Source of the DNA: Phocaeicola plebeius
GTDB lineage: Bacteria; Bacteroidota; Bacteroidia; Bacteroidales; Bacteroidaceae
DNA length: 63,538 nucleotides
Direction of reading: 5' to 3'
Assembly (NCBI RefSeq): GCF_003437535.1
Contig: NZ_QSQT01000019.1
Location: 1 to 63,538 of the forward strand
How positions within the stretch are numbered: position 1 is the first letter of the stretch; each line of letters begins with the position of its first letter. Below the pieces are notes generated by a model. That model did not search any database. It was not told the origin of the DNA and saw only the letters and a list, made by a program, of their open reading frames with translations. The translations under genes and the position numbers were made by a program. Shown in pieces: positions 16,683 through 25,781 of this stretch.

Positions 16683-18332
16683 ATGGGAAAAAGAATGATT
16701 AATTTTTCGGCAGCCTTGTTGGGAGTTGCCACGATGGCTTCCAGCCTGTGCTCGTGCAGCAGCCAGCAGAAGGAATCGCCGATGAAAGCAAAGGTAGAGG
16801 AGTATGCATCTGTTGAACTTAAGTCTGATCTTGTGAACAACTTGAGCGACAAGGAAAAAGAGTTGGTGAGAATATTTTTCCAGGTGGGGAAAATTACCGA
16901 CGACCTTTTTTGGAAGCAGACATTCGGTGATAAAAGCAAGCTCGATACCATTACCGACAGCTATGCGAAAGAGTTTGCCATGATTCACTATGGCGCATGG
17001 AACCGTCTGGACAATAACAAGCCTTTCCTGGCTGGTTATGGCGAAAAACCGGATGTATGCAACTATTACCCGCTGGATATTACCGAAGCCGAGTTTAATG
17101 CCTTTGAAGATGAAAACAAGGACTCATGGTACACGGTTATCCGCCGCAACGAAGACGGTTCTCCAAAGAGCGTATGGTATCATGAAGCCTATGCCCCGGA
17201 AATAGAACGTATCTGTGCTTTGCTGGAGAAAGCGGTGGCACTGGCAGAGGACCCGGGCCTGAAAACCTACCTTGAAAAGCGTATCGAAGCATTCAAGACT
17301 GATGATTATCTGGCCAGTGACCTGGCATGGATGGACATGAAGGACAGCAAGATTGACTTCGTGACAGGACCTATTGAAACTTACGATGATAAGTTCCGTG
17401 AAACCAAGGCTTCGTACGAGTCGTTTATCCTGCTGAAGGATGAAGCCCGCAGCAAGGAACTGGCCAAGTTCGTAGCCATGCTTCCGGCCCTTCAGAAAGA
17501 GTTGCCCTGTCCGCCGGAATATAAAACCTTTGTGCCGGGTACCTCGTCCGACCTGAATGTGTATGATGCAGTGTACTATGCCGGCGACTGTAACGCGGGA
17601 AGCAAGACCATTGCCATCAACCTGCCGAACGACGAGCGGGTACATGCGCTGAAAGGTACACGCCGTCTGCAATTGCGTAACTCCATGAAGGCTAAGTTCG
17701 ACAAGATTCTGTTGCCTATCGGACAGCTTGTCGTTACGCCCGAACAGCAGAAATACCTCAACTTTGATGCGTTTTTCTGGAACGTGACTTTCCATGAAGT
17801 GGCACACGGACTGGGTGTGAAGCAGACTATCCGTACCAATGAAAGCGTAGATGCAGTGATGGGCACAGAGAAGACTTCCTGGGAAGAAGCCAAGGCTGAC
17901 ATTCTGGGCCTGTTCATGGTGACCAAGCTGATTGAGATGGGCGAAATCACGAACATTACAACTGAAGATGCGATGGCTACTTACATTGCAGGCATTCTGC
18001 GTTCAGTCCGTTTTGGAGCAGCTTCTTCACACGGAAAAGCCAATATGATGTGCTTCAACTACATGGAGAAAGCAGGGGCATTTTCACGCGATGACAAAGG
18101 TCAGTATGTGATTGATTTTGCAAAGGCCAAGGAAGCCATGAACGGTTGGGCCACGTTGATTCTTCAGACACAGGGCGACGGCAATGTGGAATTTGCGAAG
18201 AAATACAGAGAAAAGAACGGTGGAATCACTCCGGCACTTCAGGCCGACCTTGACCGGATTAACGGAGCAGGCATTCCTCGTGACATTACCTTTGTGCAGG
18301 GAGAAGAAGTGCTGTTAGGAAAAGCACAGTAA
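16683..18332 (+). CDS. M49-like (dipeptidyl-peptidase III type) zinc peptidase, lipoprotein
   Basis: The 549-residue protein starts with a lipoprotein signal (LLGVATMASSLCSC, lipobox LCSC). The zinc motif HEVAHGLG is near residue 370. A second zinc-ligand helix, SWEEAKADILGLF, is near residue 400, matching the EEC/AKA-E-type motif of M49. Canonical DPP III has HExxGH with one extra residue; this one has the shorter HExxH form. It would cleave peptides at the cell envelope. It ends before a strong bidirectional terminator. Confidence 0.78.
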   Translation: MGKRMINFSAALLGVATMASSLCSCSSQQKESPMKAKVEEYASVELKSDLVNNLSDKEKELVRIFFQVGKITDDLFWKQTFGDKSKLDTITDSYAKEFAMIHYGAWNRLDNNKPFLAGYGEKPDVCNYYPLDITEAEFNAFEDENKDSWYTVIRRNEDGSPKSVWYHEAYAPEIERICALLEKAVALAEDPGLKTYLEKRIEAFKTDDYLASDLAWMDMKDSKIDFVTGPIETYDDKFRETKASYESFILLKDEARSKELAKFVAMLPALQKELPCPPEYKTFVPGTSSDLNVYDAVYYAGDCNAGSKTIAINLPNDERVHALKGTRRLQLRNSMKAKFDKILLPIGQLVVTPEQQKYLNFDAFFWNVTFHEVAHGLGVKQTIRTNESVDAVMGTEKTSWEEAKADILGLFMVTKLIEMGEITNITTEDAMATYIAGILRSVRFGAASSHGKANMMCFNYMEKAGAFSRDDKGQYVIDFAKAKEAMNGWATLILQTQGDGNVEFAKKYREKNGGITPALQADLDRINGAGIPRDITFVQGEEVLLGKAQ

Positions 18333-18354
18333 CATCAGTTACTGAAACATAAAG

Positions 18355-18395
18355 AGCCTGCGGTTCAGATGCGTCTTTGAACCGCAGGCTTTTTT
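18355..18395. terminator. Bidirectional terminator
   Basis: A 13-bp perfect stem pairs AGCCTGCGGTTCA with TGAACCGCAGGCT and is followed by a T run on the plus strand. It lies between convergent genes. Confidence 0.9.
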
Positions 18396-18435
18396 ATGCC
18401 GTCATTCTCATGCCGCATGTGCAGGCATTGATTCC

Positions 18436-19386
18436 TTATTCTTTATCTGCCTGTCTTCTGAAAATCTGTGCCGCAATGCTGCCCGAGAAGTTGTGCCATA
18501 CCGAGAACATGGCTCCAGGTACGGCCGCCATGGGAAACAAGGCAAAATGAGTGGCGGCAAGTGAAGTGGCCAGACCTGAATTTTGCATGCCCACCTCGAT
18601 GGCGATGGCCGACCGTTTGGACGGCTCGCTTCCGACAAGAGAGGAGAGACCATAGCCCAGGGCCAGTCCGAGTACATTGTGCAGAATCACTGCTACGGCC
18701 ACTATCAGGCTGCAAGCTAGGATGCTGGCTGCGTTGTGCGCTACGATAATGCCGATGATGAACGCAATGGACAAGGTGGAAATCATCGGTAGCAGCGGTA
18801 CTATCCGTCGGGTGGTGCGCTGGAAGTAATGATTGGCGGCTACTCCCAGTACGATGGGTACTATTACCACCTGTACGATACTTAAAAACATGCCTGCCAC
18901 GTCTACTTCCACCGATTCTCCGGCAAGCAGCCATACGAGTGCAGGTGTTACGATGGGAGCTAGCAGTGTAGAGACTCCGGTCATGGCCACGCTCAGGGCT
19001 ACATCGCCTTTGGCCAGGTAGCAGATAACATTGCTGGCTGTACCTCCCGGACAACATCCCACGAGAATCACTCCTAAGGCGAGTTCTTCTGGCAGCGACA
19101 ATAATTTGCAGAGCAGCCACGCCAGCGAGGGCATGATAAGAAACTGTGCCAGTTCGCCGACGAGGATGTCTTTCGGATGTTGCAAGACTGGTCGGAAGTC
19201 GGACGGACGAAGCGTCAGTCCCATGCCGAACATCACCACGCCCAGCATCGGTGTGATGGCCGATGTATCTATCCAGTTGAATGAGGAGGGAAGGAAGAGA
19301 GCCACGGCCGTCACTAGCACCACCACAAGGGTGATGTGGGCTGCAATCCATGCAGAAATTTGGATGAGTTTATTTTTCATTGTCAT
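18436..19386 (-). CDS. Bile acid:sodium symporter (BASS) family transporter
   Basis: The 316-residue membrane protein has about ten segments. It shows BASS family marks: TPMLGVVMFGMGLTLRPSDF near residue 45, GCCPGGTASNVICYLAKGD near 110 and a glutamate-containing IAIEVGMQNSGLATSLAA near 265. These are sodium- and substrate-site regions in the family. The start may be the first Met or the Met two codons later. It is probably not limited to bile acids; bacterial members also move other organic anions. Confidence 0.87.
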   Translation of the reverse strand: MTMKNKLIQISAWIAAHITLVVVLVTAVALFLPSSFNWIDTSAITPMLGVVMFGMGLTLRPSDFRPVLQHPKDILVGELAQFLIMPSLAWLLCKLLSLPEELALGVILVGCCPGGTASNVICYLAKGDVALSVAMTGVSTLLAPIVTPALVWLLAGESVEVDVAGMFLSIVQVVIVPIVLGVAANHYFQRTTRRIVPLLPMISTLSIAFIIGIIVAHNAASILACSLIVAVAVILHNVLGLALGYGLSSLVGSEPSKRSAIAIEVGMQNSGLATSLAATHFALFPMAAVPGAMFSVWHNFSGSIAAQIFRRQADKE

Positions 19387-19403
19387 TTTTTCAAAATTGT
19401 CTG

Positions 19404-19411
19404 CAAAGCTA
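19404..19411 (-). promoter_or_regulatory. -7 box of the BASS transporter gene
   Basis: On the minus strand it reads TAGCTTTGC, 18 bp upstream of the start codon. Confidence 0.55.
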
Positions 19412-19574
19412 CAAAATTTCGTGCGAATCTTGGCGGGAATGTGGACAAAGTACTCCTCCTGACTCGTGGAATATGATTCAGCTTCTGCTGTATATGCAAA
19501 GCCAGCTCTGTCTGCCTTTTCCTAGAATCTGTAACATGGGTATATAGTCCGAGGATTTGTATACTATCCGTCAT

Positions 19575-20037
19575 TCAGCCCTTTTCTATTTTTGTATCGG
19601 TTAATTGATAATATTCTTAATCATCTTAAAAATATACACTTAAATATTTTATAATCAATATGTTATAAGAAAGGTGATTTTAGTGGAGAAACAAATAAGG
19701 AACAAAAATAGGAATTAAAGTGATTTCTCATTTTTCTATTTGCACTCTGTTTCTTTCTTTTCGTTTGTTTGCTTTCAGAGTGCATTCCGAGCAATTTTAT
19801 CTGCTCTCATCATTCGAAGAATTTGCTCCTAACTTTAACTAACAAATTATTTGCAGCTCATAAAGAGAATACAAATTATTATCTCTTGAAGTTGTATTGC
19901 TTGTAGCAAAGATAATCTTTTTTGTACAGGCAGCCAAAAATGCCTGCCTATATTTAGTTTAATTTAGTTTAGCATATATAAGGCTAACAAACTAAACCAA
20001 ACTGGATTTTCATGTTACTTTTTGTGATTTTCCCATT
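19575..20037. other. Gene-free AT-rich junction between chromosome and mobile region
   Basis: No credible gene lies in these 460 bp. I see a hairpin at 19928-19949 (AGGCAG with CTGCCT) followed by an AT tract, two direct copies of TTTAGTTT, and an inverted match of TTTAGTTT (19963-19970) with AAACTAAA (19989-19996). Gene style changes here from GC-rich chromosomal genes to the mobile region. An element end may therefore lie in this stretch, but no integrase site can be shown from one side. Confidence 0.4.
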
Positions 20038-20408
20038 CTACCCATACAGCCAAAAGAGAAGATAAGCTCTTGCCTCTTTTCTCTTTTCGCTGCGATACTC
20101 TTTTACTTCATAGCCACCTTTTACACACATCCGTACCGAGCAAACTCCCACATGCTCGCATATCAACTTTCGGTCTGCCCGATGGGAATTGTGTCGCAAA
20201 GGTATTTGCCATGTCTTTATTGTATGCAAGGTTGTAACCTGAAGGTTCACTACAAAATCTCCACGCTCCGCTTCGCAGAGGTAGTATTTTGTAGTGAAAC
20301 CCTGCATACATAGCCATGCCACCTGTTGAAGCGACATAATTTCAATCAAGCCCGAAAGTAAGTGAAATGCTACAGGAGGGAAAGTAACAAACTTAAAACT
20401 TGGTATTT
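20038..20408 (+). promoter_or_regulatory. Leader 1 of the repeated leader family
   Basis: This is the first and most divergent copy. CTTTT-rich boxes are at 20070-20130 and the GCAAAGGTA motif at 20196-20204. A large hairpin pairs GGTTCACTACAAAAT (20244-20258) with ATTTTGTAGTGAAACC (20286-20301), with outer TATGCA/TGCATA pairing. A purine tail GGAGGGAAAG ends just before the start codon at 20409. Confidence 0.65.
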
Positions 20409-20711
20409 ATGGCAAATTATGCAACCAACATTTTCCACGCAAGAACGGAAAATAAAACAGACCTCGACAAAATAGAGGCTTTCTTGGATGACACTTTCAG
20501 CGAATTTACCAATCGATATGGTGATAGTGTAGATGCAGAATTTTCCTCTCGTTGGGTGTATCCAGAAGAAGAAATCAAAAAATTGGTAGAATCGTTGGAG
20601 GACAAAGATAAAGTCTATATCAAGATTCTAACCTATGAATTTGAAGACGAGTACGTGAGCTTTAGAATATTCTCTCAGGGAGAATGGAAGGTCAAATTAG
20701 TAACTGAATGA
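20409..20711 (+). CDS. Small acidic cargo protein, unknown
   Basis: The 100-residue protein starts MANYATNIFHARTENKTDLD; an upstream TTG at 20400 is possible but poorer. It is acidic, with strand-helix texture and the motif FSSRWVYPEEEIKKLVESL. The opening resembles the N-terminus of Api92/DUF1281-like proteins (M-x-N-x-x-T-N), which suggests a small relative. It is the first gene behind leader 1. Confidence 0.6.
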   Translation: MANYATNIFHARTENKTDLDKIEAFLDDTFSEFTNRYGDSVDAEFSSRWVYPEEEIKKLVESLEDKDKVYIKILTYEFEDEYVSFRIFSQGEWKVKLVTE

Positions 20712-20734
20712 GTAGAAGAAGATAAAGTAAAATT

Positions 20735-20866
20735 ATGGTCTATCCTACACTTTGCTTATTCTATAAGAGACACACGGATGGAACGATTGTCGGTGATTTC
20801 GACAACAAAATCACTGTTCGTTTCATCTGTGGCAAAGAGAGAGTATTAAATACTGTGATGAAGTAA
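20735..20866 (+). CDS. Very small protein (43 aa)
   Basis: The ATG at 20735 opens a 43-codon frame reading MVYPTLCLFYKRHTDGTIVG and onward to NTVMK. It lies 23 bp after the previous gene and 27 bp before the next, in the same direction, so it fits as a cotranscribed small gene. It is too short for family assignment. Confidence 0.45.
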   Translation: MVYPTLCLFYKRHTDGTIVGDFDNKITVRFICGKERVLNTVMK

Positions 20867-20893
20867 TTTTTACAATTTTACAACATAGAAACC

Positions 20894-21223
20894 ATGACAC
20901 AGATAGCAATGAAATTCGTCCAATGGGATGTGCCCGAATTGGAAAAACTGAAAGATAGCAAGGTTTACAAATTACGGGAACGTCTTGATAATGGCGACAA
21001 GTTGAGTCGGGAAGAAAAGAACTGGCTCACCCGCAATGTGAAAGAGTGCTGCCATTTCAAAAGAGGTATCGCTTTAATGGGCTACCGTTTTGACTTCTCC
21101 GATGTTCTCAAACGGTATTTCGTGAAACAACATGGACATATTGCCGAATATTATGCCATTGACAAAACCGCACTACGTTCTGTCCTATATGGTCGAATTG
21201 AAGATATAATCGAAGTACAATAA
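20894..21223 (+). CDS. Small cargo protein, unknown
   Basis: The 109-residue protein has a helical, charged N-terminus (WDVPELEKLKDSKVYKLRER) and text RNVKECCHFKRGIALMGYRF, then YFVKQHGHIAEYYAIDKTAL. The same style occurs in small mobile-element proteins of Bacteroidales. It is cotranscribed with its neighbours behind leader 1. No function can be assigned. Confidence 0.6.
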   Translation: MTQIAMKFVQWDVPELEKLKDSKVYKLRERLDNGDKLSREEKNWLTRNVKECCHFKRGIALMGYRFDFSDVLKRYFVKQHGHIAEYYAIDKTALRSVLYGRIEDIIEVQ

Positions 21224-21237
21224 AAATCAAAAGAAGC

Positions 21238-21498
21238 ATGAAAGTAACAATTGAACACAGCTTTTGCCCCTATTGTGACGAGGTAACTGAACTTTATTTC
21301 CGAATCATTAACACGATTCTTTTTTCTGGCAATGAGGCGGAATTGCGTGAAAGCATGAGACAGTTGGAGAAAAAAACTCCACTTGATGAATATTTCACAT
21401 ACGGTTACGGTGCACGACACCTTTGGGTTTGCCAGCGACGTCCCAGCGACAAAACCAAAATATTCGAGCATCGTATTATGATGGTTGAATTTCAATGA
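21238..21498 (+). CDS. Small protein with CPYC motif
   Basis: The 86-residue protein has CPYC near residue 10 and a further Cys in HLWVCQRRPSDK near residue 64, which may form a zinc or redox site. It begins 14 bp after the previous gene and is the last of the leader 1 operon. Function unknown. Confidence 0.58.
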   Translation: MKVTIEHSFCPYCDEVTELYFRIINTILFSGNEAELRESMRQLEKKTPLDEYFTYGYGARHLWVCQRRPSDKTKIFEHRIMMVEFQ

Positions 21499-21499
21499 C

Positions 21500-22195
21500 A
21501 CCTTGGACAAATATCATCGACTGGCTGGAATGGAATCACCCATTTCAGCCTTACTTCCATTTTCCTTTTATAACTTTTTCTTTTGGCTGCGCCACTCCCT
21601 TTTGTAGAAACCAGCCATTCGCACAAAGCGAATTGGAAACCACTTTGTGAAAAGTCTGGTTCTTCCTGCCGTTTTTCCTTCCAGTTCCATTTTTTTTCGA
21701 TGCGGATATCACTATCCTCCAAGGATGGGCTACCTACGCTTCTGTCCACTCTTGGCTGACACATTCCTTATGCAGTGGCCTTTTTTCTGATTGGATGGTA
21801 TTCTGTTTGTTACAGTCTCAATTCAAGCCAGGCATGTCTCGCTTTGGCTTTGCTATTCTTCACTGACTTTCGGACGGATGTCTCGCCTTTGTGCCGACAT
21901 TTGGATTTGCTCTTTTTCCTTATCATTACCGGTTTACTTGTTTCCCATTTTCCATAATCGCTTTTTATCGAAGCAATCATCATTTTTCCTCTGCAAAGAT
22001 AGTATGCCGACGGGAACGACATGGTTGTCTTGACCAATGGCGTAGCCGCTTCAATCTTCCTTTATCGAGCCTTCGATTTTACCTGTGGCTAAAAATAAAG
22101 CGTATTGACGCGCTATCCTTGGTGCATCCCTTAAACGACATCTACTTTTTAGGCAGTGTAAAAATTGATTTAATAACTTCTAAAAGCAATTCAAC
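21500..22195 (+). promoter_or_regulatory. Leader 2 of the repeated leader family
   Basis: About 700 bp without a plus-strand gene. CCTTTTATAAC and CCCTTTTGTAG boxes lie at about 21563-21606. The TGCAAAGATA motif is at 21992-22001. It is followed by GGCGTAGCCGCTTCAATCTT, a TAGCC/GGCTA stem and an AGCG/CGCT stem. The canonical terminal hairpin is not obvious, so this copy is divergent. It precedes ssb. Confidence 0.6.
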
Positions 22196-22576
22196 ATGAA
22201 AAAGATTGAAAACAATTTCACAGTAACCGGATTCTTAGGTAAAGACGCTGAAATCCGAGAGTTCACCAACAGCAGTGTCGCACGTTTCCCATTGGCCGTA
22301 AGCCGTCAGGAAAGGAATGCCGAGGAAACCAACCGCATTTCAGCCTTTATGAATATTGAGGCTTGGCGTAAAAACGAGAATACTGGGTCATTCGACCAAC
22401 TGACCAAAGGTACGATGCTCACCATTGAAGGCTACTTTAAGCCTGAAGAGTGGACCGACAAGGTCGGTGTGAAGCACAATCGTGTTGTTATGGTGGCTGT
22501 CAAGTTTTATCCTCCTATCGAAAAGGAGGATGTTCCTGAAAAGCCGGTAAAGCCCGTGAAAAAAGGCAAAAAATAA
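22196..22576 (+). CDS. ssb: Single-stranded DNA-binding protein
   Basis: The 126-residue protein is a compact OB fold: NNFTVTGFLGKDAEIREFTN, then RFPLAVSRQERN, then FMNIEAWRKNE and a strand KGTMLTIEGYFKPEEW. The C-terminus is a Lys/Pro tail (KPVKPVKKGKK) and lacks the acidic DDDIPF-type tip of housekeeping SSB, so recruitment of host partners may differ. It likely coats the transferred strand or protects it after entry. It stands alone behind leader 2 and ends at a hairpin. Confidence 0.85.
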   Translation: MKKIENNFTVTGFLGKDAEIREFTNSSVARFPLAVSRQERNAEETNRISAFMNIEAWRKNENTGSFDQLTKGTMLTIEGYFKPEEWTDKVGVKHNRVVMVAVKFYPPIEKEDVPEKPVKPVKKGKK

Positions 22577-22595
22577 TTCTTGCCTTATCATGAAC

Positions 22596-22624
22596 AAAGC
22601 GATCTTTTGGTCGCTTTTGTTTTG
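22596..22624 (+). terminator. Terminator after ssb
   Basis: AAAGCGA pairs with TCGCTTT around a short loop, followed by TGTTTT. Confidence 0.6.
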
Positions 22625-22639
22625 CTCATGACCGGATTA

Positions 22640-23063
22640 ATACGCATCATACTTTTATAAGTGACTGTTGCGATGCCAAGCTCCAAATGAAATCTTCACC
22701 CGGTAATACTGTTATACTTAGCTCCACTTGATGAACAGGCAGATTACGATTTTCAATAGAAAAAAGAAGACTCTCTCAATTCCATACCTCTGAGCAGCTT
22801 TCCAGTCCCTCTTATAACCATATTTCTTCCCAAAAGTGAGGTTACGTCCGCCGTCCATTAATTTTACAGTGCGAAGTTAAGTCGGACGTGAACCTGCAAG
22901 GCGCGTTTCATTTGCAGTCAATGCCGTTCAAATGAAATCCTTCGGATTCCGCTTCCTCCTTGCATTGTTCCCTTCTTCCGCCTTGTGGTTTGCACGTAAA
23001 ATCAAATCCCACCGGACGAGGTAAAAGCCTCTGAAGGGAAGGGAAAATAAAAAATTAGAATGT
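22640..23063 (+). promoter_or_regulatory. Leader 3 of the repeated leader family
   Basis: Boxes CTTTTATAAG (22654) and CCCTCTTATAAC (22812) lie in the first half. A weaker GCGAAGTTAA motif is at 22871. A perfect stem pairs TTTCATTTG (22906-22914) with CAAATGAAA (22929-22937). GCACGTAAAATCAAATCCC is at about 22992-23010. The terminal hairpin GAGGT/GCCTC lies at 23018-23031, followed by GGGAAGGGAAAATAA. Confidence 0.75.
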
Positions 23064-23591
23064 ATGAAACAAATAATTTGGTCAAGTGATGCTCTATTGG
23101 ATGAAACAGCAAGAGAGTATTATCAAAATTTCAAGCGAGAAGAACTGGACGATGATGCCTACAAGGTCAGCGATGAAGAGTGGTCGGACGAAGTGTATAA
23201 TGAATTGGGGGATGAGCGGCAGAACCTAAACAAGGATGTCAATGGAGTCATTATTGCATTTGGAGATTTAGGATTGTGGAACGGACGCAAACAAGGCTAT
23301 CAAATTTTGGGTGACAACATTGCCGGGATATTACAATCTACCCAGTATGATGCAGAGTGGTACGGTGACGGCTACGATATACGAGGCCGTATGTCGCACC
23401 ATGATGGCACGAATTATGTTTTGTACCGTGTCGCTGAAAATCGTGACGACGCAGAACAGATTGCCGCAAAAATCTACAACTATGAAATTGACGAGAATGG
23501 TTTTCGCCAAGTTACACGTTCCCTCCACCCCTATGTGGCCGCAGTGTATGGCTGGAAAACTCTACAGGACAACCTCGTTCAGGTAAAATAG
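23064..23591 (+). CDS. Cargo protein, unknown, phage/plasmid-like
   Basis: The 175-residue protein starts MKQIIWSSDALLDETAREYY. It has an acidic first third and a conserved-looking core, NGVIIAFGDLGLWNGRKQGY, then WYGDGYDIRGRMSHHDGTNY. It resembles small proteins seen beside polyvalent and anti-restriction genes on mobile elements, but I cannot name a family. It stands alone between leader 3 and a strong terminator. Confidence 0.62.
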   Translation: MKQIIWSSDALLDETAREYYQNFKREELDDDAYKVSDEEWSDEVYNELGDERQNLNKDVNGVIIAFGDLGLWNGRKQGYQILGDNIAGILQSTQYDAEWYGDGYDIRGRMSHHDGTNYVLYRVAENRDDAEQIAAKIYNYEIDENGFRQVTRSLHPYVAAVYGWKTLQDNLVQVK

Positions 23592-23610
23592 CCTGTAACC
23601 TGTACTTAAA

Positions 23611-23652
23611 CAAATGCCGTAACGCTTTCTCAAGAGGCTGTTACGGCACTTG
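23611..23652 (+). terminator. Terminator
   Basis: TGCCGTAAC (23615-23623) pairs with GTTACGGCA (23640-23648), extended by ACAA/TTGT, and is followed by TTTT. Confidence 0.8.
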
Positions 23653-23699
23653 TGTTTTATGCCGTATATATTCTGCATAAAATGTGGTGGGAAACTATT

Positions 23700-24056
23700 C
23701 CTTTTTACACATTTATGAATGTTCCCGCCCAACTGTTGTAGGTGGCCGCTTGTGCCAGTTTCCTTTTTTAGACTCCGGCCCTCCTTTATAGCCCCATCCA
23801 GCTACCCCCTATATTTCTATCCCGCAAGCCTGGTTATTTCCCTGCAAAATTCGATTGCCGGCTGTCCGTCCTGTCAAGGACCGCTGACACTTGCTGCTGT
23901 AAAATCTTCCTCTCCGAAATATCGAAGAGTGTATTTTCCGCATCCTCCTTGCCCGTTCTGGCCGCCAATCCCGTGGGCAGAAAAATAATCAACCTTTCGG
24001 TACAGGAAGTATCGAAGGGAAATAAATAAAATATTAATCTTAAAATTTGAGGCATT
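23700..24056 (+). promoter_or_regulatory. Leader 4 of the repeated leader family
   Basis: Boxes CCTTTTTTAGAC and CCTCCTTTATAGC lie at about 23762-23792. CTGCAAAATTC at 23842-23852 is a degenerate TGCAAAGGTA. AATCTTCCTCTCC is followed by a CCGA/TCGA-type stem. GGGCAGAAAAATAATC comes next. The terminal hairpin CGGTAC (23998-24003) / GTATCG (24009-24014) is followed by AAGGGAAATAAATAAA. Confidence 0.75.
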
Positions 24057-24371
24057 ATGACATTCAGAGAATTTATGTTAGAGAACGGTTATGAATTGCA
24101 AACAACCTTTTGGAATGATTTTTCCATTGCTGACCGATTTGGTCTTTCGGCGATACAGGACACTTTCAACCGTGCTTTTAAGGAGTGGAAAGAGAACTAC
24201 AAGTATCTCACGGAACTGGTTTTAGTGCTTAACCATAAGATATGGCAGTATTATGAAACAAGGCCGGAAATTGCGACATTGTATAATACCCTTTGGGCAC
24301 AAGCCAGTCAATATGCAATGGAGTATCTGGAAGATGACGAGCTAAGCTATTATTATGATGTAACGGATTAA
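24057..24371 (+). CDS. Small acidic helical cargo protein
   Basis: The 104-residue, largely helical, acidic protein has aromatic-rich text such as TTFWNDFSIADRFGLSAIQD and the tail LEDDELSYYYDVTD. An acidic, aromatic, helical profile is common among small anti-defence and DNA-mimic-like proteins, but nothing specific is recognised. A weak AGCCG/CGGCT hairpin follows at 24404-24421. Confidence 0.6.
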   Translation: MTFREFMLENGYELQTTFWNDFSIADRFGLSAIQDTFNRAFKEWKENYKYLTELVLVLNHKIWQYYETRPEIATLYNTLWAQASQYAMEYLEDDELSYYYDVTD

Positions 24372-24399
24372 ATGTCCCAGCTCCTCCCACAGGAACAAA

Positions 24400-24789
24400 A
24401 GAAAGCCGGCTTTTGTCGGCTGCTCTTTGTGGTCATTCCCTTTTTTATCACTCCGTTTTACCCTTGTATAAAACGAAATTATTTCGTTTCAGGCTGCTAC
24501 CAGTCAGGACTTGTTTTTTCCTGTGCAAAGGTATTGCCACGGAAAAACATTCAAGTACCGCTACGCTATTTGAACACAATTTTTCAGTAGCTTTCCCGAT
24601 TTTCAATCGCTCAAATGTCGTATACGCTCCATACCGCAACTGTAAAAATTCTGTCCAAATTCCTTGCCTGCTTTTCCTTAAAGGCAATCTTGAATGCACG
24701 TAAAAATCAAATCCCGACTGGAGAAGCCTAAAAGCTTCCGAAAAAAGGGAAAAAAAGAACATGATGTTTAATAGCTAAATTTTAAAAGT
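24400..24789 (+). promoter_or_regulatory. Leader 5 of the repeated leader family
   Basis: CCCTTTTTTATCAC is at about 24438. TGTGCAAAGGTA is at 24522-24533. TCAAGTACCGCTACGCTATT is at 24551-24570. A long stem pairs 24568-24584 with 24644-24660 (15 of 17 positions). GCACGTAAAAATCAAATCCC lies at about 24696-24715. The terminal hairpin GAAGC (24723-24727) / GCTTC (24734-24738) is followed by AAAAAAGGGAAAAA. A five-codon mini-ORF (ATG at 24761) precedes the gene. Confidence 0.8.
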
Positions 24790-25290
24790 ATGGAAATTCA
24801 ATTTGTGATTGTTCGTTCAGAAAATGCAGAGTATTTGTGTCACAATGTAAATGGAACGTATGTGGATGTCAGTGACCCATCAACAGAATTTGTTTCTGGA
24901 GAGGATGATTTTCGCTTGGTAGATCCGGACAGCTCCCTAACGCGGAAAGAATACGAGTTTCGTGGAGAACGCTTTTATCTCATGCCTCAATTTTATGGCA
25001 ATGGCTGGTTAGCACTTACTTTGCAAAGTGTGGAAGATGAAACAGAGTATATCGTGCTATCCGTCAATTTGGAGAGCATGGATGCACTCGATTTGCCAGA
25101 CCGTACATTTATTGATGTGAATCATTATCCGGATGCAATGGAGTTTCTGGAGACAAATAATTTAGCGACCTATTCAGGTTACAAGCGTAGAAGCGGATTT
25201 GTGGAATATCCAATGGCGGTATTGAATCTTCCTTTGCTTTATCAGCACGCCCCGCAGATTTTCCAAGAGGCGAATATCGAATGTTTTTAA
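24790..25290 (+). CDS. DUF4313-like protein
   Basis: The 166-residue protein matches the DUF4313 pattern in its second half: SVNLESMDALDLPDRTFID, then VNHYPDAMEFLETNNLATYS and RRSGFVEYPMAVL. The N-terminal part is a strand-rich region with FYLMPQFYGNGWLALTLQS. Proteins of this type are common cargo on Bacteroidales and other conjugative elements; function unknown. It stands alone between leader 5 and a terminator. Confidence 0.68.
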   Translation: MEIQFVIVRSENAEYLCHNVNGTYVDVSDPSTEFVSGEDDFRLVDPDSSLTRKEYEFRGERFYLMPQFYGNGWLALTLQSVEDETEYIVLSVNLESMDALDLPDRTFIDVNHYPDAMEFLETNNLATYSGYKRRSGFVEYPMAVLNLPLLYQHAPQIFQEANIECF

Positions 25291-25324
25291 ATGGTTTTCT
25301 GAAAGTATGGTACTGATGACTACC

Positions 25325-25373
25325 AAAGAGATACCGTATCGGTTAAATCCTATCGGTATGGTATCTTCTTTTG
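25325..25373 (+). terminator. Terminator
   Basis: AGATACCGTA (25329-25338) pairs with TATGGTATCT (25357-25366) and is followed by TCTTTT. Confidence 0.75.
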
Positions 25374-25379
25374 CCCGAA

Positions 25380-25781
25380 GACAGGTGGCATCCCCCCTTT
25401 TTTACAGATTGCTCCGTGCCCACTTTTTTAATTTCCTTGTTTCCCTTTTATAGCAGCGTAACTGCCTGCTTCTCTTTTACAGCCCTTATGTAATGAATGT
25501 TGATGTTTCCTGTCGTTATCCAGACTTTCGCCCGGTCTTGTTTTCGTGTGCAAAATTACGGCGAACGAACGCTATCCAAGTATCGCTACGCTATCCGAAA
25601 TGAAATTTGACGTAATCTTCCTAAATCATAGATTTCGGTATTCATAAAATTTCATTTCCGATTCCTTGCACTGCGTTCCTGCTTCGTCGTTTGGGACGCA
25701 CATGAAAAACAACCCTTCCGGCAAAGTCGAAAGACTTGAAAAAAGGGAAAATAAAAAACTTAATTAAAAACGAAAACGAGT
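25380..25781 (+). promoter_or_regulatory. Leader 6 of the repeated leader family
   Basis: Three boxes (CCTTTTTTACAG, CCCTTTTATAGC, CTCTTTTACAGC) lie at 25397-25490. GTGCAAAATTA is at 25548-25558. CCAAGTATCGCTACGCTATC is at 25576-25595. A long stem pairs 25593-25608 with 25647-25662 (15 of 16). GCACATGAAAAACAACCC follows. The terminal hairpin AAGTC (25724-25728) / GACTT (25733-25737) is followed by AAAAAGGGAAAATAA. Confidence 0.82.

Noticed and set aside
18443..19351. A 302-codon minus-strand frame over the symporter gene
   Set aside because: Arg- and Ser-rich shadow in the neighbouring register of a clear ten-segment transporter.
24372..24762. Plus- and minus-strand frames in leader 5
   Set aside because: Low-complexity text crossing the conserved leader motifs and stem.
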